This document shows positions 1 to 13,183 of a stretch of 64,000 nt of DNA, one piece after another. The translations under genes and the position numbers were made by a program. The DNA is from Oxytricha trifallax. Lineage: Eukaryota > Ciliophora > Spirotrichea > Sporadotrichida > Oxytrichidae. The notes beneath the pieces were generated by a model. That model had not been told where the DNA came from. It did not search any database and saw nothing but the letters and a program-made list of their open reading frames with translations. The stretch lies in the NCBI GenBank assembly GCA_000711775.1, contig ARYC01000433.1:62001-126000 (forward strand), read 5' to 3'. Within the stretch, counting starts at the first letter, position 1. Every line of letters begins with the position of its first letter.

Positions 1-420
1 TTAAAAATTACGAAATGGCCTAATAAAATTATTATTAAAAGGGTTCAAATTAGTGCCTGTTACGATTTACGTTTAATATAATTTGAATTTACTTATATCA
101 ATTTCCCGATTTAAATTTATTTTGTAATTTTAGTTTCTTTTCAATGTTACCGAAAAGATTTCATGATCTCAATTCTTCTTCTTATCTGGTATGACATCTT
201 ATTAAAGGAGTATATGTATTATTTTTAGTATATTGCTGTAATATTTAGATTTTTACTTCATTACTGCCAATTCACGATTTTTTTACTTCGCATAGTTCCA
301 GATAATTTAATTCACGACTTAGATGAGTAGCATGATTTTTTTATGATACAGTAAAATGTTATATTTTTATTTAAGCTTACTCATTAATCATCTATCTTTT
401 AGTGTTTTAACTAATATTTA
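1..420. other. AT-rich germline-limited DNA, no gene seen
   Basis: Very AT-rich sequence with no coding frame that stands out when TAA/TAG are read as Gln. I see nothing specific before the MITE-like element that starts at about 421. Confidence 0.5.
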
Positions 421-955
421 ATATATATATATATGGAGGGGGAAGTTTCCTGCACTTGTTTATGATAAAATAAAATTTCAGGGAAGTTTCTTGCACTTTA
501 TTTAATTTTTTAATTTTTAATTTTTTTAATTAAATTAATCTTTATAACAACTATCAACCCACTTTAGGACTAATTACATTGTTTTAATTATACTATAATT
601 TAATTTATTAATCAATAGTCAATATCTCTCTTCAGATTCCAAAAACATAGACATTTTTTATCTGATATTTTTAGCTTCTGTCTTTTAAATATTATATTGC
701 TTTACTATAGTAATTCCAAATATTGTATGCAATTGTTAGTGTCATTCTGATTCAATTTGTCTTGTTCTTACCATGCCTATAAAATGTAAGACTAAATTTT
801 CTTTAGCTTTTTCAATGATGAACAATATTCTCTTAATATTTAATTGGTCATAAAAATATTAAATTTGTTTATTAATGTAAAATTTATTAAATTTAACATA
901 AAGAAAAAAACAGAACAGGAAACTTCCCCCCCATATATTTATATACATATATAGA
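421..955. mobile_element. MITE-like element, GGGGGAAGTTTCCTG termini
   Basis: The left edge is a TA tract followed by GGAGGGGGAAGTTTCCTG (about 435-452). The right edge is the inverse, CAGGAAACTTCCCCCCC (about 916-932), followed by TA-rich DNA. Inside the left end the motif is repeated directly (GGGAAGTTTCTTGCAC at 481), separated by TTTATGATAAAA. A related element with the same doubled motif lies at 35108-35606. There is no coding capacity, so it would be non-autonomous. Exact ends and target duplication are unclear because the flanks are TA repeats. Confidence 0.6.
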
Positions 956-1719
956 ATAACTGTTATTTAAAAGCTCATTAAAAACTATGAAAGATTAAAA
1001 GACTTCTTTTAAATAGTTATCATATGAGAATATCACCAAGCCTTTATAATTATAAAACAAAAGAAATTCACTTTTAACAATATTGATATTAAAAAGTAAA
1101 AAAGAGAAAAAGTTAATAAACAATTGCAATAAAGATTTTTAATAGAAATAAAAACGCTTTAATCAAAAGTAAGAAAGTTTTAATTGTATTTTATAAGTTT
1201 AATCTCATCTAAATGTATCAGATGGGTATGTTTGACAATCTTATTAAATATAATTGTGGAAGGTATAATTATTCAAACAAATAATATTGTAATACTGTGA
1301 TGCTTTAGTAGTTTATAAATCTACTTAATTGTTTAGAATTTATTATTTAAGAAGATTTTAATTTTGTAATGTTATAAAATTCAAGTTGCCTTTTAATGAT
1401 TAAATTTTTTAATCATAAGCGAAAGCATTGCTCTGAAAATGTAATTGAATGCTAATAAATATTAGCAAAATGAAATCCTGTTTTAAATTATAAAGTATGT
1501 ATATAATCTTGCATTCCTAATTGCCGAAGTAATTATTTACTTGTTTTACTATTTATTTAAATTTATTCATAAACATTGCTAAATGATCACAACAGCTAAA
1601 AATAATAAGTCTAATTATTAAAAATTACTAAAAATTATAGTTTAATTGATAGTTTATTGAATTAACATAATGTATGTAATTATGGTTTAATTAATTTTAA
1701 TAAATATATTTTTTGTAAG
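956..1719. other. AT-rich germline-limited DNA, no gene seen
   Basis: AT-rich spacer up to the left end of TBE element A. No coding frame or repeat that I can support. Confidence 0.45.
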
Positions 1720-1883
1720 AGTCAAAACCCCAAAACCCCTGAAGTTGGTTGATTGAGTTTTTGATTGATGAAAGTAGACTATTAACGCATGCTTTATTTG
1801 GGTTTTAATAGGGTTTATGTAAGGGTTTAGGGTTATAATGTAATGTAAATTAATGTGTAATTCAAGTGTTATATTTTTATTAT

Positions 1884-3321
1884 TCACTCAAACAGTACTT
1901 TGGCATCATGAGGCAGCTTTCTAAGCTTTATTTCTCCTATCCAACTTACAATTTAGTCTATTGTATGGTCACTCTGTGATTAGGCTTAATAATTATCTAC
2001 TCAGCCATATCTTTCATTCTACCTTTTATATTATTCTAGTCTAGATATTGCTGTATTCACTGTTATGAATCTTTATCTCTTTTGCAGCTATAGTAATCAT
2101 TTCTTGCCATATCGCATTAATAATTATTGCTGCTAGAGCCCATATATCCTACTTAATATCACCATCTCTCCAGTCCTCTCTTTCTGGAAAGTATCCAGGA
2201 GTTCTATAAACGTTTCCAAGTCCTGAAGCTTCAAATCTCTATGATCTATTGAAATCTATTATTACTCTGAGAGGTGAAACGTCAAGCATTATATTCTCAG
2301 ACTTCAAATCTCTATGAACATATCCTAGAGTGTGCAGCTCATCAATATCTTTGCAAACATTTGTAAGAATAAGAGGTAACTACTTTTGTATCCTTTAATC
2401 TTAAATATAGTCTCTTAATGTCATTTAGTATAGAGGACGACGAAAAGCTACATGATCTTGAGCAAGCAGAATAGCATCGAGCTTTATTATAAATCTGCAC
2501 TATCTATCTCTTGGCTTCGTTAGTGCTTGGTATTCATTTACGAATTCCATTTGATACTTGATATCGCATTTGAAGTAGTTGAACTGATATATCTTGTATG
2601 CGAACTACTTATCTGTTATTACTTTCTTCTCAAATTTATCCTCAATTATAAGATAACTTTCTTTACACTCTTTAAGGTCAATTATATTCAATATTGAAAG
2701 TTTAAGTGCATGCATCTTAAGAGTGATTTTTACTATCTCTGAGGCTGGGAGGTTTCTTACTGCTTTAATAAGTTTATTTTCTTTCTTTACTCTTTGTTCC
2801 AAAGTTTCTAAAGGGTCTCTTGGCTTTCTTTTTTAAAGGAAGATCTCACCAGTCTCTGGATCTACTACATCAAACTTCTTGCCATGATAGTTTTATAGAT
2901 GAACTTTTAGGTCCCTTGAATGATTGTTTTACTTATTGCAGTAAGGGCAGATATATTTTCCATCTTTCTTATCATGCTTAAGATAGAGTTTGGGCTTGTT
3001 AGAATACTGCTCTAAGATATGACGCTTAAATTTATAAGTGAAGTTCTTCTCAAACTTTTCACATAAATGTAATGCTTTTATTTCTTTTTTCTCTTCCTCC
3101 TCTTCAACCATTTTCATTGGAACTTCGCATTAAATTTCTTAGCTCTGCATTTCTATTTAACAACTGAATTGCTATTCAAAGTCTGATACCTAAAGTTAGA
3201 AAATTTCAGGTTCGTACTAGGTAGAGGCATCGCAAGTCTCAATTTTCTTTTGATTCATGAAAGAAAGTTTTTGCTGGCTAATGCCAAGCAATGCCGCTTT
3301 TCTAAGTAAGTTACCGCTCAT
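1884..3321 (-). pseudogene. TBE 57-kDa zinc-finger/protein kinase, element A (broken)
   Basis: The start is the ATG at 3321 (MSGNLLRKAALLG), matching the start in B and N; the stop is the TGA at 1884. The span suits a protein of about 57 kDa. After the variable N terminus a C2H2 region is visible: LHLCEKFEKNFTYKFKRH has only part of finger 1 (second Cys lost), and KYICPYCNK opens finger 2. The kinase domain follows; its end shows the WALAAII segment. TGA codons and shifts interrupt the frame several times. In TBEs this protein is of unknown function; a zinc finger joined to a kinase suggests DNA binding plus phosphorylation, which is inference. Confidence 0.8.
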
Positions 3322-3882
3322 TTTATAAATACTATTAATAATTATACAAGCTATTTAAATTCTATTTATACAAGAGTAAGAGCATATCCTCAAAGGTTTA
3401 GAGAGGTTTAATGAGAACAGAGTACGAGACATTAGTTTTATATTTCTTAAATTTAGAGATAATTTATATACTAATTCATCCATTTTATACATTAATGCAC
3501 CTAAATATGTTTTGGGAAGTAAGGTGGTGCTCCTAAAGCTGTTCTAATAAATTTAGGAAGGAAGGTTTTAAAATTCAATGTTTTTAATGTACCACCTAAT
3601 ACGGTTTTGAACTTTAATATAACCACCTAATTAAATTTTAAATAAATTAGGAGCACCACCTAATTAAATTAATTATTATTAAGAGCAATTTAATGGAGAA
3701 AGTTTGATAAAAATGGAAGTAAAACTTTGAAACTTGGAGAAAGTTCCTCCATCTTTCTCTTCCTATCTTTTTCAGGTTGACCTCCAGTTGGATCTCTCTA
3801 TTTAGTAGTAAAATTTTAGTAAGTTTAGAATGGATATCCATAATTTTAAATTTCATAAACATTTATAGAAAGTGGAAGCAAG

Positions 3883-4665
3883 ATGGAGTCTATGAATGAT
3901 GCAATGAAGAGAATACAATCTCAAGAATTGATAGGAAAATTTCGAAGTAAGGAGGACCTCTATAGATATTTGGTATAGCAAGGTAAGCTTTTATCAAATA
4001 CTAATATATTAACCATAGTTGGATTGTTCTTGCCAACTCAGGAAGGAACAAAAATATAATTCTTAAAAGCCTTACTAAGTGAAGAGAAAAAAGCTTTTAA
4101 GACCAATGAAATAAAGATGATTGAGATACCTAACTACCCTGAAATCTCAGGGACAAATCTTTACGATGATGCTATGAGTGATCCAGATGTTGTTTTGTAC
4201 CTACCATCTAAGTTACAACTCTCAAATAAGTTGCCAGAGAGAAACTTCTTCTTTGGAGTTCTTGGAACTCTTAACCAGAGTACTTAAGTGAAGTAATTTA
4301 AGAAGCTCATAAGAAACGCTACAGCATCTCTCCTGAAGAGAAAGAGAAGCAGGGAATCAAAATCAGTGACTCATGGCTGTAGGAAATGCAAAATATCCAT
4401 TCATCTCAAGTAAGCATGGACTTCTAACTTTATATAAAACCTGGTACTGCTATTTACTTGATGAAAGAGTGCAGCAAATTAAACAGATAGAGAAAGTCTT
4501 AAGTAAAGCATAAATTGAGTAAGAGACTCTTCAAAGATTTCTAAAAGCCAGATGAGATGAATATAGATGCAGGAGCTGGTACTAAGAGAAGAAACATGGG
4601 CCCAAGCAAGCCTTAAAAGGAAGAAAAGAAAGAGAAGCCAAATCCCTTTATGGAAATTTAATATT
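3883..4665 (+). pseudogene. TBE 22-kDa gene, element A (broken)
   Basis: Starts at ATG 3883 (MESMNDAMKRIQSQELIGKF). The frame is clean through LYDDAMSDPDVVLYLPSKLQ and NKLPERNFFFGVLGTL, then a single A is missing near 4275 (AACCAG where B has AAACCTGAG). The second-exon part with DAGAGTKRRNMGPSKP is present near 4571-4618. The putative 26-nt intron is at 4410-4435, with donor GTAAG and branch-like CTAAC, but its acceptor reads TAT instead of TAG. The gene converges on the transposase gene, its end lying close to the transposase stop. Function of the family is unknown. Confidence 0.75.
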
Positions 4666-4674
4666 TGAACTTAT

Positions 4675-5724
4675 TCATTCGTTTAAATCTAAAACTTATT
4701 TATTTACACAAAATCTCCCTTCTCTTGCGTATACTTTTGCTTTATCATCGCTGACTCTTTTAGCAGCACTCTTAATAAAATCTACTGTATCTATCTTCAG
4801 ATCGTGCATAAAATAATAGAGCAGAAGTCTCTTGTAGTTGCCTTTCAATAACCCCCCAATATAATTCAATACCATTGAACTGAGGACTGTAGGGAACATT
4901 AAATACAGGTGTTATGTTTAGCCTTTCATATTCCTTCCTTGAGTCTTTAGTTTTATGGACAGATAAGTTATCTACAAACAGAATAATCTCTTAGTCGGCG
5001 TACTTATCTCTGAGTTATTATAAGAACTTTATGTATTATTTAGTCATAATAGAGTGAGGGTGGATAACATAAGTCTCAAGCCCTCTATCTTCACTGATTC
5101 CACCAAAAATTGCATGAGTTTATACCTTAACCTTTTGATCATAAACTTCTATGTTGCTGTACCTCTTATACCAAGACCTCGATATAAGGGTATTAAACGT
5201 GAATACTGGCTCATCAGCGTGTATGAACTTTAAATTATGCTCTTAAGCCCTCTGCATTTAATCGAATATATAATTTAAATTATACTTATAAAATTGAACA
5301 TTAAACTCGATCACTTTCTTAATGCGATTGATGTCTTGTAAGATAAACAATTCTTTTTATAGATATTAGCTATGGATTATACAGAGATGTGTAGCTCAGG
5401 AAATTGGCGATGAAACATCACAGCTCTTTAGGCGAGAGAGAAATGAGCCCAGTTTTTAAGATTCTTATCATTAATAAGATAATCGATATGATGCTACTAG
5501 AATTTTAAAGGTCTTTTAGGCTTAGAATTAAGATGCTATCTCTTTTAATTCAATGCTAATAGGCAGTGTGACTTAACAGTAGCAAGAGATTTATGGAGCA
5601 GTCTTGCAATAGATGTGTAATTTAGAATAGGTCTGAGTTGATCACTATAATCATTACATCCATACCTCAACTTAAACAATAAATCTATATACTGACTGTC
5701 ATAAACTGACCCCTAACCTTGCAT
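4675..5724 (-). pseudogene. TBE 42-kDa DDE transposase, element A (frameshifted)
   Basis: ATG at 5724 (MQGQGSVYDSQYIDLLFKLR), TGA at 4675 after VLDLNE. This is the IS630/Tc1-type transposase of TBEs. Visible catalytic blocks are FIHADEPVF (first Asp), ILFVDNLSVH (second Asp) and QFNGIELYWG (Glu). The N-terminal part carries helix-turn-helix-like sequence (NYTSIARLLHKSLATVKSHC). Breaks: one base is missing around SYKTSIALRK, and there is one extra G in a G run after IELYWG. The family excises and moves TBEs; in Oxytricha TBE transposases are implicated in genome rearrangement (known for the family, not shown here). Confidence 0.88.
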
Positions 5725-5864
5725 ATACTCGCTTAAATTACTAATATTTATATATTAAACCCCAACATTAACCCTATTAAAACCTTAATAAAGCATGCGT
5801 TAATAGTCTACTTTCATCAATCCTTAACTCAATCAAACAACTTCAGGGTTTTGGGGTTTTGAGT

Positions 5865-7040
5865 GTTTTATACACAAATCTATACATTAATATTAAAAAG
5901 GGTAGTAATTAAAATCTAAAACAAATTTAAATAAAAGTTTAAATGTATTACATCTCAAATCTCAGAGATTCATCTTTATTTTATCGTAAACAATACTTCT
6001 GAATCACCCTGAAGAGAACTATATCTATTTTATAGAAATTAAGCACGAAAAACATAACAAAAAGCAACTTTTATTAATTATTGTGATAAATATTAAATTG
6101 AATGCAAAAATTTGTTAGTTAATAAAAATTCTATAATATTTCATTACAGAAATTTGGTTAAATATTCCTAGATTAAAAAGTAAGATCATTCAAATAACAA
6201 ACTAATCCTACTTTCTTAAATTGATATTAATTAATATTTTTTAATTATAAAAACTCTCTTAATTAATTTATTTATACTATCACTTGATAGGTTCAACTTT
6301 ATAATAACTATTTGTAATTTATGATAAGAAGATATTTTTATAGAATTATAATGGATTAATAATAATTTATAAGAACTATTAAAATACCTAATTAAAAACT
6401 ATTCATTTTCGCTGAGTTATATTTACTGAAACAGCGATTATTTGAAAATGCAAATGATAGTAAAAAGTTAAAATGTAAAACTAATAACACTCTATAAATA
6501 AAAAATTGAGCATATAACAAAAGAATTTTTTTATAAATTAAGTAATATGTATTTAAATAATATAGTGAAACTTACTTTATTATTGAATAATATTAAAATA
6601 ATATGATATAAATTTTGCTAAATCAATAAAATTATTGTAAGAAATATGTCTCTGATGAGATGATGAAAACTCAAGTAAATTTATAAAGAACAAATATACA
6701 CCAATGCAGATACAATCCAAGCAATATCGATCATTGTTTCCTGTATGTATCAATCCATTAAAAATGCTTAATGAGATATTCAACTTTCTATTACATTATA
6801 AATATACAAATATTTATTTTAGTCTCAATATAATATTCTTTAACTTCGCTAAAATTCACTTGCTTAAATAGACTTATTCATAAAATATTGATTAATTTAG
6901 ATCATTTATTTTATGTTCTATAAAACAATTTATTGTTATTAACACTAACAATTAAATCTATTAATTTTTAAATAATAAATAACATTTTTAATCTTTAATA
7001 AGTTCTTACTAATTGTTTATTGAATTTATTATTCAATTGT
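5865..7040. other. AT-rich germline-limited DNA
   Basis: AT-rich DNA between TBE A and the first coding island. Short frames occur on both strands but none shows codon structure I would defend. Confidence 0.4.
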
Positions 7041-7049
7041 TAAAATCAG

Positions 7050-7385
7050 TAATCCTTAACTTCTTCCTCTTTATGAAAATATACTGCTTAATCTTCAAAA
7101 GCGCTTAATTTATTATTTCAATAAATTTATGTATTTTGTAATGCAATTTTCACAGTTTCCGTCTTCTTTAAATTGTAGCTCTGAGTTATTCTGTCGGCTG
7201 ACTTTTCATTATCTTGCAATTCAGAGTATAAAATGCGGAGATGGTTGTTGCGTTGTAAAAGCGAGGGAAAATTCTTCAACAACAGTACAACTTGAAAAAT
7301 TATTATCAAGAAAAATATCATCTATTAAACCTATGTTTCTTGAAATTGCCTGTTCTGCAAAGCATTTAATGGGAGATATTAAAAA
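7050..7385 (-). CDS. Candidate MDS coding segment, minus strand
   Basis: GC content rises clearly against the flanks. On the minus strand two adjoining frames read like protein with purine-rich first codon positions: one gives FAEQAISRNIGLIDDIFLDN and ends at a TGA near 7221; the other carries on with NEKSADRITQSYNLKKTETV. The opposite strand also has a 110-codon frame (7129-7461), but its composition is poorer. I read this as part of a macronuclear-destined gene with one frame change in the middle. No family recognised; no start seen. Confidence 0.45.
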
Positions 7386-7399
7386 AAAGAATTGCTTAT

Positions 7400-10300
7400 A
7401 CAGTTTTTATTGCCATCAAGTATTAAAGAATATAGAGAAAATTTTTATCTTAATAGTATAAGAAAATTTTTCTCATAAATATGTGGTAATAAAGCTGCTC
7501 AGATTATATACATTTAGTAAATTAAATTGAGAAAACAAATGAATTTTAAGATTATAATAATTTAGATAAAACAAAGTGTGTATAATTGTTGAATTAACAT
7601 TTAATCACATTTTATGTTATAGATAAACTTAAAATTACAGGTAAATATAAATTTATTAATTAAATGAATGTATAAAAAATGATAACTTTCAAAGAACTCT
7701 ATTAAGATTTCAATTAGTTGATAATGATAAAGTTATTAATAATTAATGACTATTGCAATTCTAAGCAAATTCAAATTTCACAAGCATTTATCTTAATATT
7801 TGGTTGATCTTTTTTATTTAAAAGCCTTAATATTTTAACTGTTTCTCAGTGTTGAATTGGATATAACTTATTTAAATAAACATAAAAGGAGATACAAATA
7901 CTTAAATGATGATAGATAAATAATAGGAGAGGTCAGTATAATACCAATATTTGCCACTGCTATTTGATGACAACAATAGTGGAATTCGAAGTATTCATTA
8001 GAAAATCCTAAGATCTCTATTATATATTCCAAATATATTCTTTAATAAAAGTTTCTATAAATTCTTTTTTAAATTCAATTTCTATTATGTTTTTGTTTAT
8101 ATTTTACTATAATATGAAATATTATATAGTTATTTTGTCAATTTCAGTATGGTTTGCAGATAATTGATAGAACATAATTATTCCTGTTTGATGAGCATAA
8201 ATTATTATGAAGACATGATAATGATAGCTGAGAAAGTTCTAATAATGTTGAAAATTAGGTAGATTTAGTATTAGAAAGTTAAGATAGAGAGAGAGTCAAT
8301 AAAACAATTCATTTAATATTATTTTCAAACATAATTCTCGTGAGAAAACGATTTGAAATTTTATCTTATTTCTTCTCTTGCCTAAATTACCCTTAAATTT
8401 TCTTGTACCTAGAAAATATATAACACTGTGAAACTCAATTCAAATTGGTCTAAATCAAATAATATAATGTTTTTATTATCAAAAAAATAAAATTCATTTA
8501 GAAATCTTCACTTCTATACAATTAAACTACATTCATTGCTTTAAGTGACATTTTAGTGGTTAAAGTAAGTTGCTTGTCAAAATTCTCAAATGTGGTTAAT
8601 CTTTAGAAATCCACAAAGGGATTAAGATATTAAGGAAAATTATGAAAACCAACTGAAAATACAATTATAGTTTCAGCTGTTGAAAGGTGAGGCTTAGAAG
8701 TCTTTCAAATCTTTACTCTTTGATATGAAGGTGTGAGATAATTGTAATTAAGTATATTTCGGGAGAATGATAACACTTGTTTATATAATTAGAAATAATT
8801 ACCATTATATCATTGCAATTATTCTTTGGATGTTATTTTGCATTACAATTATATTACTACTAGTACTTTGATCTTGCAAGAAAGATTTAAAAAGTAATAT
8901 TTTCAATATTATATTAAAATGAAATTAGTCTTAATAGCCTTAACTATCATAATTTATTTATATTTTAAATAATAAATTCATATCAATTTAAAGATTTCAA
9001 AGGTATCACAAACATTTAAATACGAAAAAAGAACATGAATCATATTTATTATTCGCAAGTAAAATTATTTTGCTAACATTGAATCTCTTATATTTTAAAA
9101 ACCATTTTAATTCATTTTATCTTAAGAAATTTTAATTAATAAATGCAAAAAATATTCCAACGTCACTATCAATGAAGTGCTATTTATTCTTATGGAAAAT
9201 CTGTTTATCATTAATTATATATAAATCTTAATATAACTTTTGATTTACAAATATATTTTTAAATTCATTAAATTTCCTAATAACTTTAAATCTTTTCTTT
9301 CTTATATTAAGAATTTAAAATACATTTCAATAATTTAATTTGCTAATTAAATTGCAATAATAAGGTAAATATCTGTTTAAAAATCTAATTCATTTTGATT
9401 TAGTTGCTATATAGTTAGTAAATATTATATATATATATATAAATTATATTTAATAAAGTTGTCTTGAATTTCATGAAAAATATTGTAGTTTAGTATATAA
9501 GTTATAATTTATATATCAATTTGTTCTTAGTTTCCAATTTGAGATGCTTTATCATAAGAAAAAAGTATAAATAACTAGTTTATTCTAATGATAAATATGC
9601 TTTTCTAATTAATTAAAAAAAAAACTAGAATAGTAAGTAAGTTATGAGTTGTTATTGTTTTGTTTAAAATATGAACATGAAATAGATTAAGATTAAATAT
9701 TTAAAAGAGTGTTAATAAAAAAAAGGAGGTATGATATTTTTAAATAAACAATAAATTATTAATTATTTTCATTAAAAGTAGATTATGATTTCTAGAAAAA
9801 AAGTCTACTTCTTACAAAGATTGAACTGAGAGTATAATACTCAAAATTCAGAGGATCCCATCTAAACTATAATCTAATATTATTGTTTTATCTTATTAGT
9901 CCATTATAAATATCCTCAAACTTTTAAATAATCAGTATTTCTGATCAAGTGATATAAAAATATAATTCTTTCTAATTTCAGAAGAATAGTTTGAAAGACT
10001 ACAAGAATTTTATATAGGGAATTCTTCATGAGCAAATAATAAAAGTTTGAGATACTAACATTAAAACCATAAAATTAAAAATTTTTTATCCTAATTCTAA
10101 AAATTGAGTTAATATTTATTAGTTGAGATGTTTGAAAAATATTACAATATAAATAAAATGAGTCCTTAGGAGAGTGTGATTACTAAAATAAAAATTTAGG
10201 TTTTAATAATTGTGAATGTTATTATCTTATCACTATAAAACCCACATGTTATTTATATATTTACAGTAATTTTTATTTTATTTATTAATGACTTTATAAA

Positions 10301-10500
10301 AACCTATGTTCTTAAAAAATACTTTTGGGATTTTAACAATATATTCTAAGATTTAACAGTTATAAAAACATAAAACTTAAAAATTTTAACTAAAATAAAA
10401 TTAATAATTTTAATTAAAGACGAAAATTAATTAAATCTATATCCAAATTTTTAAATGATAACATAATAATCAGTATTACTTAATGTGCTTTAATGCATCT
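7400..10500. other. AT-rich germline-limited DNA
   Basis: About 3.1 kb of AT-rich DNA with TA tracts (for example near 9428). I found no coding island, RNA gene or repeat end that I can support. Confidence 0.4.
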
Positions 10501-10540
10501 ACAGGTAAACTGGACCCACTGATAATATTTACCCGCGCTA

Positions 10541-10804
10541 TCAGTGTCTCGGTGTTTTGTTTGAGAAATCGTCCAAACCATCATCGAATTTCTCTTCATC
10601 ATCTTGGAAATTGCTGTCTTTATAGGTTTTGTTGCTGTTTAAGACAATTCTCTTTGCATTCACGCTTTTTTGTTCTTAGTCTTATGAGATTTCTGGCGTC
10701 TTCATTGATTCCTACACCTAAAAATAGGGTTTTTTGCTCTTCGTATCCACCCTTTGTTTGTGTATGCGAGTAGTGATGGTGTCTTGTCCCTTAAACTCGC
10801 TACA
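10541..10804 (-). CDS. Candidate MDS: C-terminal coding segment with TGA stop
   Basis: On the minus strand 87 codons are open, with TAA/TAG as Gln, ending in TGA at 10541. The C terminus is polar and acidic (DDEEKFDDGLDDFSNKTPRH) and the middle reads KSVNAKRIVLNSNKTYKDSN. First codon positions are purine-rich, and GC content is well above the flanks. It looks like the last exon or MDS of a gene whose earlier parts lie elsewhere. The plus-strand frame starting at 10483 is a shadow. No family recognised. Confidence 0.6.
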
Positions 10805-11261
10805 TCATCAATTCTATTTTGGTTGCTGCTCCATAGTTTTAATTGCATATTAAATAAGGCATGTCTTTTAATTTATGTCTTAAATATTTATTTGAGTTTG
10901 ATTAACAGTTTTAAATATTTATTAGTTATATATTAACTGAATTATAATCATAGAGTAAAGTAAGAATAATTTTAATATAAGTTAACTTACATTCTAATTT
11001 TAATGCTTCTTCTATCATAATAATTTGTATTAATTTGAATTTGTAATATTTTTATGAATGCCATAATATTTAAATCTTGATTAATATCACTATGTAATAA
11101 TCATTAGCATTCAAAACCCCAAAACCCTTTCAGTAGTTTGATTGAATTTTTGATTGCTAAAAGTAGACTATTAGTACATACTTTATTAGGGTTTATGTAG
11201 GGGTTTAATGTTTAAATATTAGTATTTTAAGTGAGTATAACTAGCGAGTTTTTAAAATATT

Positions 11262-12618
11262 TCACACAAACATAAGCTTAGAGTCATGTGGCAGTTCTCT
11301 GAATTTTATCTTACTAAGTTGATGTTTGATTCTTTCTATTATTTGTTAATTCTCTTAGCTTGGCTTGATAATAGTTGAGTATGCAAGTTCTCTGAGACCT
11401 TCATTTATTTTATTTTATCGAGATATTGTCTGATTCTCTGCTTAGAATCTCTCTCACTCCTGCAGCTAAAGTAATCGTTTCATGGCATGTCGCTTTCTAT
11501 TATTATTACTGCTAGAGCCCAGATATCCCATTAAGTGTCTCCATCTCTCCAATCCTATCTCTCTGGGAAATATCCAGGAGTGCCGTATACATTTCCTTAT
11601 GCAGAAGCTTGCACTCTTTGAGCTCTGTTGAAGTCAATAATATAAACTCTAAGAAGCTGAAAGTTCATCATGATATTCTCTGGCTTTAAGTTTCTATGAA
11701 CATAGTCTAGCTTGTGAAGCTCTTCAATCCCTTCAACTATCTGCTATACTATCTAGCTAAATTATTTCTGACATCTATTGTCAGATAAGAATTCTCTGTA
11801 AGTCATTTCTAATAAAGGAACCTGAAGGCTACATGATCTTTACCAAGTAAAATAGCATCAAGCTAGATGATATGCCTGCACTCAGTAATTGAATGGATAT
11901 ATATTGTAAGCATATTAGTCATCAGCAATGACTCTCTTCTCTATTTTATCTTCAAGAGTGTGATAGCTTTCTAGGCAAGAATTTAAGTCAATGATTTTTA
12001 ATATAGGAATCTTCATTGCCTCTATTTTAACAATGATTTTATCGATATCAGAGACTGGAAAGTTCTTGAATGCTTTCTTCAATTTGACTTACTTCTAGAC
12101 TTCAACTCTAAGAGACTCCACTGGGTTTCTTGATCTCCTCTTTTAGAGGAATCTATTCCCTGAAGGTTCATGAATAAAGACAAAACTTTAATTGTGCTTT
12201 TTCTTTAAGTATGAGAATATGGCTTCTCACAGAACTCACAGACATACTTCTCATCTTTCTTTTAATACTTGAGATATAACCTTGGCATATCGTTGTGTAT
12301 ATCTCTCAAGTGACTCTTATAAGTTTACTTGTAAGGGAAAACTTTATTACATTCTTTGCATTAATTGTCAACTTTGGCTGGTATTTATTAATGCTCTATG
12401 GCGGGTTGTTTAACCTCCTCCTCAATTTGCACAGCTTCTATGATAGCCTCCTACTTAACTTATATTTAAATTTCAAAGCTAGAAGGGTCAAAATTGTCAT
12501 AAGTAGGCTCCCACTGAGTACAAGCGTCTCTGGTCTCTACTTTTCTTAGTTGCTGGGATGATAACTTTTATTGGCTTTATCCAAGTAATGCCGCTCTTCT
12601 TAGCAGGTTAGCGCTCAT
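11262..12618 (-). pseudogene. TBE zinc-finger/protein kinase, element B (broken)
   Basis: ATG at 12618 (MSANLLRRAALLG), stop TGA at 11262. The frame continues open upstream to 12759, but the MSANLL start is the conserved one. Finger 1 is intact: QCKECNKVFPYKQTYKSH with C-x2-C and His-x4-His. Finger 2 begins YVCEFCEKPYSHT but a 19-nt deletion relative to C removes its histidines and shifts the frame. The kinase part keeps IDFNRA and a GTPGYFP-like activation segment (about 11560-11640). A TGA stands where C has Arg near the C terminus. Confidence 0.78.
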
Positions 12619-13183
12619 ATTAGTTTTCTGATATATTTTATTATAATAATGATAAAATTTACCCAGATAAACTATTATAGTAGAGTATAAGACACTCTGG
12701 TAGTTTCTTTTCTGAGAGTTAAGAAAATGAACTAACCATAAAAGACTATAAGTTGACATATTTAATGAGAATTTTATACATTTTACTAAATTAAAATACT
12801 CCTAATGAAGTTTTGTTTCTTTAGGAGGTCCTTCAAATAAAGTTTGAACTTAATTTGGAGGAAAAGCTATTAAACTTTTTTTAATTTAAAATGCTCTTAA
12901 TTAAGTATTTACCTTAAAATTCAACTCCTAATAAAATTTGAACTTAATTTGGAGGATCTCCTAAAATAATTTAACATTATAGGGAGCAAGTTAATGGACA
13001 TAGATTGATAAAAATGGAAATCAATCTGTGAAACTTGAAGCAAGTTTTTCAATGCTTATCCGTATATCTTTTCAAGGTTGACCTCCAGTAGGTCCTCCCT
13101 ATTTAGTAGTAAGATTTTAATAAACTTAGAATGGATATCCATAATTTTAAATTTCATTAACATTTCTAGAAAAAGGATACAAG

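Larger units (their letters stand above)
1723..5861 (-). mobile_element. TBE element A, complete, AGT target duplication
   Basis: The left end is CAAAACCCCAAAACCCCT at 1723 and the right end is its inverse finishing at 5861. Both are flanked by AGT (1720-1722 and 5862-5864), matching the 3-bp ANT target of Oxytricha telomere-bearing elements. Inverted repeats run about 110 bp inward with mismatches. Length is 4139 bp, near the 4.1 kb expected for a TBE. From the right end the order is transposase (-), 22-kDa gene (+) and zinc-finger kinase (-). All three genes contain frame breaks, so this copy is probably not autonomous unless the breaks are sequence errors. Confidence 0.95.

Noticed and set aside
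1729..1740. Internal telomere or chromosome end
   Set aside because: The C4A4 repeats are 17 bp, paired in inverted orientation about 4 kb apart and flanked by 3-bp duplications, so they are TBE ends.
10483..10936. Plus-strand frames of 96 and 60 codons
   Set aside because: Cys/Phe-rich composition; they are antisense to a minus-strand frame with much better codon structure.
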